Source: Streptomyces liliifuscus
GTDB taxonomy: Bacteria > Actinomycetota > Actinomycetes > Streptomycetales > Streptomycetaceae
Assembly (NCBI RefSeq): GCF_016598615.1
Contig: NZ_CP066831.1
Location: forward strand, 3,224,001 to 3,288,000
Direction of reading: 5' to 3'
Length of the DNA: 64,000 nucleotides
The translations under genes and the position numbers were made by a program. Below are positions 9,113-17,290 of this stretch, in pieces. Within the stretch, counting starts at the first letter, position 1; every line of letters begins with the position of its first letter. The notes beneath the pieces are model-generated. The model saw nothing but the letters and a program-made list of their open reading frames with translations. It made no database searches and was not told the origin of the DNA.

Positions 9113-9154
9113 CCTGACAGGTGCGCCGTCCTCCGGGACGGCGCACCTGTCAGG
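9113..9154 (+). terminator. 19-bp perfect hairpin between gluB and gluC
   Basis: 9113-9131 (cctgacaggtgcgccgtcc) is the exact reverse complement of 9136-9154, with a four-base loop. It sits 12 bases after the gluB stop and 35 bases before the gluC start. It most likely works as a partial terminator or 3' stabiliser, giving excess binding protein over permease. No T-run follows. Confidence 0.85.
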
Positions 9155-9189
9155 AAGGCCCCTCCCCACACGCGGAAGCGCGGGAGATC

Positions 9190-9855
9190 GTGTTCGACTT
9201 TCTTGAAGGTTACGACCTGTGGGAAGCCTTCTGGACGACGGTGCAGCTCACCGTCCTCTCCGCCGTCGGCTCCCTGATCTGGGGAACCCTGCTGGCCGCC
9301 ATGCGGGTCGGTCCGGTGCCTCTCATGCGCGGTTTCGGTACCGCCTACGTCAACATCGTGCGGAACATCCCGCTCACCGTGATCATTCTGTTCGCCTCGC
9401 TCGGCCTCAATCAGACGCTGGGCATCAGCCTCGGATCGGACCAGGTCGACACCACGAACTTCCGGCTCGCGGTGCTCGGTCTGATCGTGTACACGTCGGC
9501 ATTCGTGTGTGAGGCACTGCGGTCCGGCATCAACACGGTGCCTGTCGGCCAGGCCGAGGCGGCGCGCGCCATCGGCCTGAACTTCACGCAGGTGCTGACG
9601 CTGATCGTGCTGCCCCAGGCGTTCCGTTCCGTCGTCGGCCCGCTGGCGAACGTTCTGATCGCATTGACCAAGAACACCACGGTGGCCGCCGCGATCGGTG
9701 TCGCCGAGGCGGCGCTGCTGATGAAGGAGATGATCGAGAACGAGGCGCAGCTCATCGCGATCTCCGCGGTCTTCGCATTCGGATTCGTGTGTCTGACGCT
9801 GCCGACCGGTCTGATCCTCGGCTGGGTGAGCAAGAAGGTGGCGGTGAAGCGATGA
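9190..9855 (+). CDS. gluC: glutamate ABC transporter permease GluC
   Basis: 221 residues from GTG 9190 (MFDFLEGYDLWEAFWTTVQ), with gcgggaga as ribosome site. The open frame reaches back to 9121, but that part overlaps the hairpin. It is a HisM-type permease with about five membrane segments and the EAA loop EAARAIGLNFTQVLTLIVLP, which docks on GluA. The stop codon overlaps the gluD start (ATGA, 9852-9855), so the two permease subunits are translationally coupled. Confidence 0.95.
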   Translation: MFDFLEGYDLWEAFWTTVQLTVLSAVGSLIWGTLLAAMRVGPVPLMRGFGTAYVNIVRNIPLTVIILFASLGLNQTLGISLGSDQVDTTNFRLAVLGLIVYTSAFVCEALRSGINTVPVGQAEAARAIGLNFTQVLTLIVLPQAFRSVVGPLANVLIALTKNTTVAAAIGVAEAALLMKEMIENEAQLIAISAVFAFGFVCLTLPTGLILGWVSKKVAVKR

Positions 9856-10766
9856 GCTCGGTCCTGTACGACGCCCAGGGCCCGCGGGCCAAGCGGCGGA
9901 ACGTCGTGTTCTCCGTGGTGTTCCTCGCCGCCCTCGCCGCGGTGCTGTGGTGGGTGTACACCATGCTCGACGAGAAGGGCCAGCTGGAGTGGGTGCTGTG
10001 GAAGCCCTTCTTCACCGGCACCGAAGCCTGGAGCACGTACCTCTGGCCCGGTCTGCAGAACACGCTCAAGGCCGCGGCTCTCTCCATGGTCATCGCACTG
10101 CCGCTCGGTGCCGTCCTCGGTATCGCCCGGCTGTCCGAGCATGCCTGGGTACGCGTTCCGGCCGGCGCCGTGGTGGAGTTCTTCCGCGCCATCCCGGTGC
10201 TGGTCCTCATGATCTTCGGACTCGCGCTGTTCTCGGAGTACACGAACGTCAATGCGGACGACCGTCCGCTGTACGCGGTCGTCACCGGCCTGGTGCTCTA
10301 CAACTCCTCGGTCCTCGCGGAGATCGTCCGGGCGGGCATCCTGTCGCTGCCCAGGGGCCAGTCCGAGGCCGCTCTGGCGGTCGGTCTGCGCAAGAACCAG
10401 GTGATGCGGTTCATCCTGCTGCCGCAGGCGGTCACGGCGATGCTGCCGGCGATCGTCAGCCAGCTCGTGGTGATCGTGAAGGACACGGCACTCGGTGGCG
10501 CCGTCCTCACCTTCCCCGACCTGATGGCGGCCGTGAGCCCGATGAGCGCCTACTACGGCGCGAACACCATCGCCAGCTTCACGATCGTCGCGGTCATCTA
10601 CATCGTGATCAACTTCGCCCTCACAAGTTTCGCGAGCTGGCTGGAGGGCAGGCTGCGCCGCGGCAAGAAGTCCACCGGTGCGGTCCTCGGAGTGGACGCG
10701 GTCGACGAGCTCAGTGCGCCCGGCGACCACGTGGACGTCACCCACGAGGTCGACAAGGGTCCGTGA
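9852..10766 (+). CDS. gluD: glutamate ABC transporter permease GluD
   Basis: 304 residues. This is the second HisM-type permease and should pair with GluC. It has a short cytoplasmic N-terminus, about five membrane segments and the EAA loop EAALAVGLRKNQVMRFILLP. The C-terminal 50 residues after the last membrane segment are charged (RLRRGKKS and an acidic tail). It begins in a 4-base overlap with gluC and ends the operon ahead of the terminator at 10808. Confidence 0.95.
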   Translation: MSSVLYDAQGPRAKRRNVVFSVVFLAALAAVLWWVYTMLDEKGQLEWVLWKPFFTGTEAWSTYLWPGLQNTLKAAALSMVIALPLGAVLGIARLSEHAWVRVPAGAVVEFFRAIPVLVLMIFGLALFSEYTNVNADDRPLYAVVTGLVLYNSSVLAEIVRAGILSLPRGQSEAALAVGLRKNQVMRFILLPQAVTAMLPAIVSQLVVIVKDTALGGAVLTFPDLMAAVSPMSAYYGANTIASFTIVAVIYIVINFALTSFASWLEGRLRRGKKSTGAVLGVDAVDELSAPGDHVDVTHEVDKGP

Positions 10767-10807
10767 ACGACCCGCGCACACCGAAGAACTGACGAGATGT
10801 GAGCAAC

Positions 10808-10839
10808 CGGAGGCAGTGGCGTGATCGCCACTGCCTCCG
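10808..10839 (+). terminator. terminator of gluABCD
   Basis: A perfect 14-bp stem: 10808-10821 (cggaggcagtggcg) pairs with 10826-10839 around tgat, and tcactt follows. It is placed 41 bases after the gluD stop. Confidence 0.88.
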
Positions 10840-10956
10840 TCACTTGACGCAAGCACCGGCAATGGGTTGCATACGTTCTGTGATCGTGCACCCCGCTCCA
10901 CCTGCCACTCCCGGTAAGACCCTCGGTACACCTCTCCGGGCAGGGGGCGCCGCGCC

Positions 10957-12552
10957 GTGGACCCGGTGATCATCGTCGGAGCGGGGCCCGTCGGACTCAC
11001 GCTCGCCCTGGCGCTGGCCCGCCAGGAAGTCCCGTCCGTCGTCCTGGACGAGGGTCCCGGCAAGGACGAACAGAGGCTCGCGCGCACGGTCGTACTGCGC
11101 GAGGACACCACCGCGCTGGTCGAGCGGCTGACAGGGTTCCCGCTCGCCGAGGCCGGTTTCCGTTGGGCCGGATGGCGGTCGATGCGGCGCAAGCAGGTGA
11201 TGCGGCAGATCACGTTCGGCGACGACGAGCCCGCACCGCTGCATGTCCCCCAGCACGTACTGACCGCCGCGCTCAGGGCCGCCATCGCGACCCAGCGTCT
11301 GGTCAAGGTCGCCGTGGACAGCCGCCTCGACTCGATCGAGCAGGAGACCTCGGGCGTCACGGCGCACACCCGCGAACCCAAGGGCACCTGGTGGCGCGGC
11401 AGCTACCTGATCGGCTGCGACGGACCGCGCTCGACGGTGCGCAAGCTCCAGGACATCCGCTTCCCCGGTCGCACCGCCGTGGAGCGACACGCCGTCGCCG
11501 CGCTGCGTACGGAACTTCCGTGGCCCGGCGAGGCGTTGTTGCACCGGATGCCGCCGTGGCGGACGTCGGGCCCCTCGGCCGGGGAGGTGACCGCACGCCC
11601 GCTCGCGGACGACGTGTGGCGCCTGGACTGGCTGCTGCCGCCGGGCAAGGACCTGGTCACGCCGGATCTGCTGGTGGCGCGCGTCCGCGAGACCCTCGCG
11701 GGCTGGAGCGGGGGCACGACACCCCCGTACGAGCTGCTGGACACCGGAGTCCACACGGTGCATCACCGGCTGGCGCGCCGTTGGCGGGCCGGCCGTGTCT
11801 TCCTGGCCGGGGACGCCGCGCATCTGCTCGGTGCGCTCGGTACGCAGGGCCTCGACGACGGTCTGCGGGACGCCGACAACCTCGCGTGGAAGCTGTCCCT
11901 CGCCTGGCACCACGGCCCGCACGAGGCGCTGCTCGACAGTTACCAGGTGGAGCGGCGCGCGGTCGTCGCCGCGCGCCTGCGCGCCGCGGACCAGGCGCTG
12001 CCGATACTGCGTGCCGGAGGACTGCGCTCGGCGGTGCCCGGGTCGGCCCGCGGCCATGACTCGTTGCTCACCGACGGTCATTTGGGGCGCGGCCCGCTGG
12101 GCGCGCCGGGGGCGTACGCCGATTCGCCTCTCGCGCCTCCACGCGCCGAGTCGTCGGCCGAGGTCGGCACGGCGGTGGGCGACCAGGTCACCGATGTACG
12201 GGTGACGGCGGAGGACGGTTCCTTCGTACGGCTGCGGGACCGGCTGGGCCACGGGGCGCTGCTGGTCCTGCTGATCGCGCCGGGAACCGGGGTGTGGGAG
12301 CGCAAGCACTGGGTGACGGCCGGGATCATGCCGCGCCTCGCGGCCGCCGTGACCGCGCTGCCGCACCACGCCGAGCTGCTGGTCGCCGAGAGCTACCCGG
12401 GTGCGGCGGCGCACACGGTGCTGCTGATCCGCCCGGACGGACACCTGGTCACGGCGTTGAGCGGGGTGCGCCCGGCGGATCTGTACGAGGCGGCGGAGGC
12501 GGCCCTGGGCGGCCCCCGGGCCACGGCGGAGGCCGCCGCGGGTACGTCCTGA
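10957..12552 (+). CDS. FAD-dependent monooxygenase (aromatic hydroxylase-like)
   Basis: 531 residues from GTG 10957, with caggggg nine bases upstream. This is a class A flavoprotein monooxygenase of the FAD_binding_3 type. It shows the Rossmann motif VIIVGAGPVGLTLALAL at residues 4-20, the DG motif GCDGPRSTVRK near 155, and the FAD ribityl motif GDAAHLLGALGTQGLDDGLRDADNLAWKL near 285-315. A thioredoxin-like C-terminal region (about 400-530) is as in phenol hydroxylase-like enzymes. Its substrate is not indicated: no pathway genes are beside it. It stands alone between the glu terminator and the cysteine-peptide promoter. Confidence 0.9.
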   Translation: MDPVIIVGAGPVGLTLALALARQEVPSVVLDEGPGKDEQRLARTVVLREDTTALVERLTGFPLAEAGFRWAGWRSMRRKQVMRQITFGDDEPAPLHVPQHVLTAALRAAIATQRLVKVAVDSRLDSIEQETSGVTAHTREPKGTWWRGSYLIGCDGPRSTVRKLQDIRFPGRTAVERHAVAALRTELPWPGEALLHRMPPWRTSGPSAGEVTARPLADDVWRLDWLLPPGKDLVTPDLLVARVRETLAGWSGGTTPPYELLDTGVHTVHHRLARRWRAGRVFLAGDAAHLLGALGTQGLDDGLRDADNLAWKLSLAWHHGPHEALLDSYQVERRAVVAARLRAADQALPILRAGGLRSAVPGSARGHDSLLTDGHLGRGPLGAPGAYADSPLAPPRAESSAEVGTAVGDQVTDVRVTAEDGSFVRLRDRLGHGALLVLLIAPGTGVWERKHWVTAGIMPRLAAAVTALPHHAELLVAESYPGAAAHTVLLIRPDGHLVTALSGVRPADLYEAAEAALGGPRATAEAAAGTS

Positions 12553-12581
12553 GCGGGCTCTGTCCAGTCGGTGACACTGAG

Positions 12582-12610
12582 TTGACCGGTCCGGACCGTC
12601 ATGGTGTACT
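12582..12610 (+). promoter_or_regulatory. candidate promoter of the cysteine peptide / dioxygenase unit
   Basis: ttgacc (12582-12587) and tgtact (12605-12610) are 17 bases apart, close to the vegetative -35/-10 pattern. Initiation about seven bases later would fall on the GTG at 12618, which predicts a leaderless upstream ORF. The -10 lacks the usual A at its second position, so support is moderate. Confidence 0.5.
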
Positions 12611-12617
12611 CCAGATC

Positions 12618-12704
12618 GTGACCGACACCTGTGTGCGCCTGTGGCGGAGGGTCCATATGGACCTCGTCCGCTATGCGGGCTGCGTGTGTCGCCCGTCCTG
12701 CTGA
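12618..12704 (+). CDS. cysteine-rich upstream leader peptide (28 codons)
   Basis: A short ORF starting GTG 12618 ends at TGA 12702-12704. It holds Cys5 and a C-terminal cluster Cys22, Cys24, Cys28 (GCVCRPSC). The middle, RRVHMDLVRYAG, has the R-R-H-x-D-L-x-R pattern I recall from actinobacterial short peptides annotated as putative leader peptides, often near sulfur genes. An alternative start is ATG 12657, which has ggaggg five bases upstream and gives a 15-residue form. It lies 80 bases ahead of the cysteine dioxygenase gene. Cysteine codons in a peptide before a cysteine-degrading enzyme suggest ribosome-based sensing of Cys-tRNA. Regulation is inferred, not shown. Confidence 0.7.
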   Translation: MTDTCVRLWRRVHMDLVRYAGCVCRPSC

Positions 12705-12779
12705 ATTCGCATCCTCTCCACCCGCGCGCGTCGCCGATGTCGTTCCCGCGCGCTCCCACGCGAACGCTGACCAGGACGG
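12693..12779 (+). promoter_or_regulatory. candidate Shine-Dalgarno sequestration switch
   Basis: ccgtcctg at 12693-12700, inside the last three sense codons of the leader peptide, is the exact reverse complement of caggacgg at 12772-12779, which contains the agga ribosome site of the dioxygenase gene. A GC-only 7-bp hairpin (12724-12730 with 12747-12753) lies between the two arms and could stack inside the closed form. A ribosome on the leader's terminal Cys codons would mask the upstream arm and so change access to the ribosome site. Confidence 0.5.
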
Positions 12780-12784
12780 TACCC

Positions 12785-13330
12785 GTGTCTGTCTCCCCTT
12801 CCCTGACGCCCGCTGCCTCTGCCGCCGCTCCGGCTCACGGCCCCACGCAGGCCGAGCTGCTCGACTTCGTCCGGCGCACGGCCGGTGACGCCGAGCTGAT
12901 CTCCTCTCTCCCGCTCGACCCCGAGGGCCGTACATGGGTGCGCCTCGAAGGGCCCGGCGGCAGCGAGGCCTGGCTCATCGGCTGGCCGCCCGGTACGGGC
13001 ACCGGCTGGCACGATCACGCCGAGTCGGTCGGCGCCTTCCTCACGGCGTCGGGCGAGCTCAAGGAGCACTCGCTCACCGCGCGGCTGCCCACCGACGGCT
13101 GGAAGACCCTCGAACTGACCGAGGGCATCGACCGGGAACGGCGGCTGGGAGCGGGCAAGGGCCGTTCCTTCGGTCGTCACCATGTGCACGAGGTGCTCAA
13201 CGAGTCCACGGAGGAGCACGCGATCTCCGTCCACGCGTACTATCCGCCGCTGCCGCAGATCCGTCGCTACAGCCGCAGCGGCCAGGTCCTGCGCCTTGAG
13301 CAGGTCGAGCGCCCGGCGGACTGGCAGTGA
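12785..13330 (+). CDS. cysteine dioxygenase type I
   Basis: 181 residues from GTG 12785, chosen because agga (12773-12776) is eight bases upstream. An in-frame ATG at 12737 is less well placed. The enzyme oxidises L-cysteine to cysteine sulfinate with Fe(II) and O2. The cupin metal site is visible: H76 and H78 in GWHDHAESVGAF, a third histidine in GRHHVHEVLN (about 132-135), and the HxY segment SVHAYYPPLP near 149-156. Its stop overlaps the GTG of the rhodanese gene, making a two-gene sulfur operon behind a cysteine-coding leader peptide. Confidence 0.93.
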   Translation: MSVSPSLTPAASAAAPAHGPTQAELLDFVRRTAGDAELISSLPLDPEGRTWVRLEGPGGSEAWLIGWPPGTGTGWHDHAESVGAFLTASGELKEHSLTARLPTDGWKTLELTEGIDRERRLGAGKGRSFGRHHVHEVLNESTEEHAISVHAYYPPLPQIRRYSRSGQVLRLEQVERPADWQ

Positions 13331-13785
13331 CCGCCGAAGGCCCCCTGCGAGCCGAAACCCCGGTCGGGATCGACGAGTTGCTGGAGCGGGTCCGTGAGGG
13401 CCTCGACCGGGTCGAGGCCGACGCCGCCCACGAGGCCGCGCGGGCGGGCGAGGCCCTGCTGGTCGACATCCGGTACGCGGCACTGCGCGAGCGCGACGGG
13501 CTGATCCCCGGCGCCCTCGTCGTCGAGCGCAACGAACTGGAGTGGCGCCTCGACCCCCAGGGCAGCCATCGCGCTCCCGAAGCCACGAGCCATGCCCTGC
13601 GCGTCGTGATCGTCTGCAACGAGGGCTACGCGTCGAGCCTCGCGGCCGCGTCCCTGCGCCAGTTGGGACTCCACCGGGCGACAGACCTGGTGGGCGGCTT
13701 CCAGGCTTGGCGTGCGGCCGGCCTGCCTGTGGCTCCTCAGACGTCCGGCCAGAGCTCCGGTCAGGCCTCCGGCCAGACTTACTGA
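13327..13785 (+). CDS. rhodanese-like sulfurtransferase domain protein
   Basis: 152 residues from a GTG overlapping the dioxygenase stop (GTGA). It is a single rhodanese domain with LLVDIRYAALRERDGLIPGA near 45-64 and the active-site loop VIVCNEGYASS with catalytic C97. VGGFQAWRAAGLP follows near 122-134. The C-terminus is a short Ser-Gly-Gln repeat (SGQSSGQASGQ). Coupling to cysteine dioxygenase suggests that it handles persulfide or sulfane sulfur derived from cysteine. Confidence 0.92.
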   Translation: MTAEGPLRAETPVGIDELLERVREGLDRVEADAAHEAARAGEALLVDIRYAALRERDGLIPGALVVERNELEWRLDPQGSHRAPEATSHALRVVIVCNEGYASSLAAASLRQLGLHRATDLVGGFQAWRAAGLPVAPQTSGQSSGQASGQTY

Positions 13786-13957
13786 TCCGGGCTACGTCCC
13801 AACCGGGTGCCCAACCAGGTGCGCGGGTCGGAGCCGCGGCCCTGCCTGGCCCAGGTCGGAGATACACGCCCCTGCCCGGGGTGCCCTGCGGCGGTTCCTG
13901 CCGCACACAAAGCCTCCCCTGTCGGCGTACTCCGCTGCCCACTTGGGCATAGTTAGC

Positions 13958-13990
13958 GGTGGGGGCCCCTTCGAGTAAGGGGCCCCCACC
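13958..13990. terminator. bidirectional terminator between convergent genes
   Basis: A perfect 14-bp stem: 13958-13971 (ggtgggggcccctt) pairs with 13977-13990, loop cgagt. It lies between the rhodanese gene (plus) and the ABC permease (minus), whose stop is at 14026, and can serve both. The 170 bases before it hold no gene. Confidence 0.88.
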
Positions 13991-14025
13991 ATTGCGCACC
14001 ACCCCTTACTCCCAGCCCCCTCAGG

Positions 14026-16557
14026 TCACTCCCTGGCCGTTGCCACCGTGACCGGCCGCGCCTTGAGGGCCACCCGGCCCGGCAGCGCGGTGCCGACGAG
14101 GGCGAGCAGTCCGGCGGCGGCGACCACCGTGACGTACACCAGGGGTGTGACGGCCGGGGCCGCGCTGCCTGTCATCCCGATGCTGAAGGCAGTGAGGACG
14201 GCGAGCGCGATGCCGCTGCCGAGGGTCGTGGCGAGGAGCAGCACCGACAGGGCCTCGGTCCGCAGCATCCGCAGTACCTGGCGACGCGTGGCACCGGCGA
14301 GTCGGAGCAGCGCGAACTCCCGTACACGCTCGGAGACCGACATCGCGAGCGTGTTGACGACCGCGATGGCGGTGAAGGCGAGAACGAGCCCCATGGCGAA
14401 GTAGTTGACCTCGGCGTTGGCCTGCAGGCGCTCGGCCTGCAGCGAGTCCGCGGTGGCCGGTGAGACGACCCGGACTCCCGGGAACTTCCGGACGGCGGCC
14501 GCGAGTTCTTCCTGTGAACGGGCGGTGGAGACGAGGACGGTTGCCGCGAGCGGGTTGTCGACGTGGCGGGCGACCAGGTCGTGGGCCATGGTGAGGTCAC
14601 CGAAGCCGAGGCCCTTGGCGTAGACGGCGGCGACGGTGAGGGTGGCGGGCGTGCCGTCGCCGAGGGTGAGTTTCAGCGTGCTGCCGGGCTTCAAGTGGAG
14701 CTGGTCCGCGGCGAGTTCGCTGACGGCGACGGTTTTGTTGGTGAGCTCGGCGAGGGAGCCGGCGGTGACGTCGGGGTCCCAGGTGCGGGTGAGGCCGGCG
14801 GGGCTGACGCCCTGTGCCGCGTACTTGTCGAGGCCGACACGGACGGTCGTCCGGACGACTTCGGTGGCGACATCGCGGTCCGTACGCAGCTGCCGTGCGG
14901 CTTCTGCCGGGACGCCGGGGCCCTCGGCGGCGAGGACCCAGTCCGCGCGGATGCCCTCGCGGGCCTGGGCGCGGGCGGCGTGTCCCAGGGTCGGCTGGAC
15001 GAAGAGGACGGTGCAGGTCATACCGATGAGGAGGGTGAGCGGGGTGACGACGGAGGCCATGCGGGCGGCGTTGCCCCGCAGATTGGCGGTGGCGAGCCTG
15101 CCGCCCGGGCCGCTGAGTCGCAGCGGGGCGCCCAGGACCGCCGCGGCCGCCCTCACCAGGAGCGGGCCGAGCAGGGCGACGGACGAGGCGAGGACGACAA
15201 CGGCCAGGAACGTCACGGGAGTCGATGCCGGCTCGGTTCGCAGGATGCTGAGTACGGCGACGAGGACCGTACCTCCGGCGAGCAGCACGAGCCCGGCGAG
15301 GATGCGCCCCCAGGCGGGGCGGCCGCTCTCGGCGGCGGCTTCGGCGAGCGCCTCGGCCGGGCGAATACGGGCGATGCGGCGTGAGGAGACACGAGCCGCG
15401 GCCCAGGCACCGACGAGGGTGGCGGCGACGGCGGCGAACAGCGGGAACACACTGACGGTGTGCTGAAGCGTGGCGGGCACGGCTCCCAGGGCGACGAACC
15501 TGCTGTGCAGCCAGCTGCCGAGCGGTAGCCCAGCGAGAGCTCCGGCGACTCCGGCGGCCGCGCCGACCAACAGGGCCTCGCGGCCGAGGAGCTTGCGGAT
15601 CTGTCCCGGTGTGGCGGCGATGGCGCGCAGCAGGGCGAGTTCGCGGTGCCTCTGCTGCACGGAGAGCGCGAAGGTGCCGACGACCACGAGGACGGCGACG
15701 AGCAGGGACGTGCCGCCCATCGCTCCTCCCATGCTGACGAGCTTGATCCGGGCGGCGGCCGCGTCCAGGAACTCGACGGGACCGCGCTCGTCTCCTGCGC
15801 TGACCTGCGCGGTCGTGCCGCGCAACGCCTTGGCCACGGCTGCTTTGAGGTCGGCGGTGTCGGTGCCCCTGGCCGGGACGACGCCGATCGCCGTGACCTG
15901 GCCGGGGTGTGCGGCGAGGTGACGGGCTTCGGCGGTGGAGAAGAAGAGCGAGGTCTGGTGGCGTATCTCGTCTCCACTGGGCGCGGCGATGCCGGTGATG
16001 CGATACGTGCGCGGACTCTGGGTGGACTGGACGGTCACGCGGTCGCCTAGCTTCAGCCGGGCTCGGTCGGCGAGATAGCGGTCGACGACCAGGTCGTCCC
16101 GGGCTCGGGGAGGGGTTCCGGTGGCGAGGGTGTACGGCGTGAGGGCCGCTGAGTCCCAGGCGTGGCCGTAGGCGGTGCGACCGCCGGTTCCGGTGGGCGT
16201 CAACGGCTCGGCGAGGAAGGTCAGTTCGGGGATGACACGTTCGGCACCGGGGACTCGGCTGAGCCTCGTGGTGAGGTTCTCGGACAGCCAGGCCCGTTCG
16301 GCGATGGGCTTGGCCTTGTGCTTGGTCTTCGTCTTGCCCTTCTTCTGCTTGACCGTGGTCTGGTGGACGTTCTGGTCGGCGGAGACCACGACGGGGGTGG
16401 CGGCGTAGCGCTCGGTGCCGATGGTGCCGCGCAGTCCGGTTTCGAGGAGGGTGCCGCAGGCGGTGATGAGGGCTGCCGCGCACATCAGGGCGAGGAAGGC
16501 ACCGAGAAATCCGCCTTTGCGGTGGCGGACGGTCCGCAGGGCGTAGCGAAGCATCAT
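14026..16557 (-). CDS. two-module FtsX/MacB-type ABC transporter permease
   Basis: 843 residues. The protein has one membrane segment near the N-terminus (about 16-36), a large extracytoplasmic domain, three membrane segments with an FtsX domain (about 270-400), a further pair of segments, a second extracytoplasmic domain and a terminal FtsX domain (about 715-835). This is the usual layout of single-chain duplicated permeases that export lipids or peptides or handle antibiotics. A very basic patch (KQKKGKTKTKHKAK) sits near residue 75 in the first outer domain. Unusually, no ATP-binding gene adjoins it. The start overlaps the stop of the ArsR-like gene (ATGATG), so the pair is coupled. Confidence 0.88.
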   Translation of the reverse strand: MMLRYALRTVRHRKGGFLGAFLALMCAAALITACGTLLETGLRGTIGTERYAATPVVVSADQNVHQTTVKQKKGKTKTKHKAKPIAERAWLSENLTTRLSRVPGAERVIPELTFLAEPLTPTGTGGRTAYGHAWDSAALTPYTLATGTPPRARDDLVVDRYLADRARLKLGDRVTVQSTQSPRTYRITGIAAPSGDEIRHQTSLFFSTAEARHLAAHPGQVTAIGVVPARGTDTADLKAAVAKALRGTTAQVSAGDERGPVEFLDAAAARIKLVSMGGAMGGTSLLVAVLVVVGTFALSVQQRHRELALLRAIAATPGQIRKLLGREALLVGAAAGVAGALAGLPLGSWLHSRFVALGAVPATLQHTVSVFPLFAAVAATLVGAWAAARVSSRRIARIRPAEALAEAAAESGRPAWGRILAGLVLLAGGTVLVAVLSILRTEPASTPVTFLAVVVLASSVALLGPLLVRAAAAVLGAPLRLSGPGGRLATANLRGNAARMASVVTPLTLLIGMTCTVLFVQPTLGHAARAQAREGIRADWVLAAEGPGVPAEAARQLRTDRDVATEVVRTTVRVGLDKYAAQGVSPAGLTRTWDPDVTAGSLAELTNKTVAVSELAADQLHLKPGSTLKLTLGDGTPATLTVAAVYAKGLGFGDLTMAHDLVARHVDNPLAATVLVSTARSQEELAAAVRKFPGVRVVSPATADSLQAERLQANAEVNYFAMGLVLAFTAIAVVNTLAMSVSERVREFALLRLAGATRRQVLRMLRTEALSVLLLATTLGSGIALAVLTAFSIGMTGSAAPAVTPLVYVTVVAAAGLLALVGTALPGRVALKARPVTVATARE

Positions 16558-17288
16558 GGGGTCTCGGTCTCTCTTCCGTCGTCTGCGGTGTCGGGAGCGG
16601 AGCCGGGCGGGGAGTCAGGGGCGGGCGCGTCTGCGGCGGCGGCCTGGGCGGGGAAGGCGAGGAATCGGGTGAGTACCGTGCGCGCGTCGGCCGGCGTGTC
16701 CGCCTCGGGACGCTTGTAGCGGTTGAGGAGCGCGATGTACTCCTCGAAGAACTCGCGCAGTTCGGGGAGCGTCAGCCGGATCGTGCCGCGCGAGTACGGG
16801 AAGGCGTCGGCCCATGGCTCGTCCGCCGCGTCCCGCTGGAGCTGCTCGAAGAGTTCGAGGTCGGCGGCGTACGCGTGGTGGTTCAGCTCGTCCATCACGA
16901 GCCGCATCTCGGGGCTCTGACGGCTGCGCGGCGGGAAGCGGCGGTCGCCGGGTATGGCTCGCCACCAACGTTCGCGGCCGTGTCCGGCGGTGCCCGTCTC
17001 CTCGACGAAGCCGTAGCGCGCGAGTTCGCGCAGGTGGTAGCTCGTGGCCCCGGTGTTGAGCCCGAGCGCCCTGGCGAGCGTCGCGGACGTGGCGGGGCCG
17101 TGCACAGTGAGGTGCTGCAGCATCCACTGCCGCCGGGGCTGGGCGAGTGCCTTGAGCGCGGCGAGATCGGAGAGCTCGACGGGGGCCGGGCGGGGGTCGG
17201 GGTCGGGAGCTGTGTGCTCCGGTTTCGCGGGGTCGGGACGCGTGCGTCCCTGCTCAGCAGGGTCGGTGGCGCCGGGTTCCTGTGCCAT
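16554..17288 (-). CDS. ArsR-like winged-helix transcriptional regulator
   Basis: 244 residues from ATG 17288; the frame continues upstream, but the codons there lie in the putative operator. An N-terminal Pro/Asp-rich tail (about 1-40) precedes the DNA-binding domain: DLAALKALAQPRRQWMLQHL, ATSATLARALGLNTGATSYH and LRELARYGFVEE (about 40-100). The C-terminal half is helical and acidic. It is cotranscribed with the ABC permease and probably controls it. There is no recognisable ribosome site, and the repeated ctgtgcac motif just upstream may be its own operator. Confidence 0.88.
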   Translation of the reverse strand: MAQEPGATDPAEQGRTRPDPAKPEHTAPDPDPRPAPVELSDLAALKALAQPRRQWMLQHLTVHGPATSATLARALGLNTGATSYHLRELARYGFVEETGTAGHGRERWWRAIPGDRRFPPRSRQSPEMRLVMDELNHHAYAADLELFEQLQRDAADEPWADAFPYSRGTIRLTLPELREFFEEYIALLNRYKRPEADTPADARTVLTRFLAFPAQAAAADAPAPDSPPGSAPDTADDGRETETP

Positions 17289-17290
17289 GC

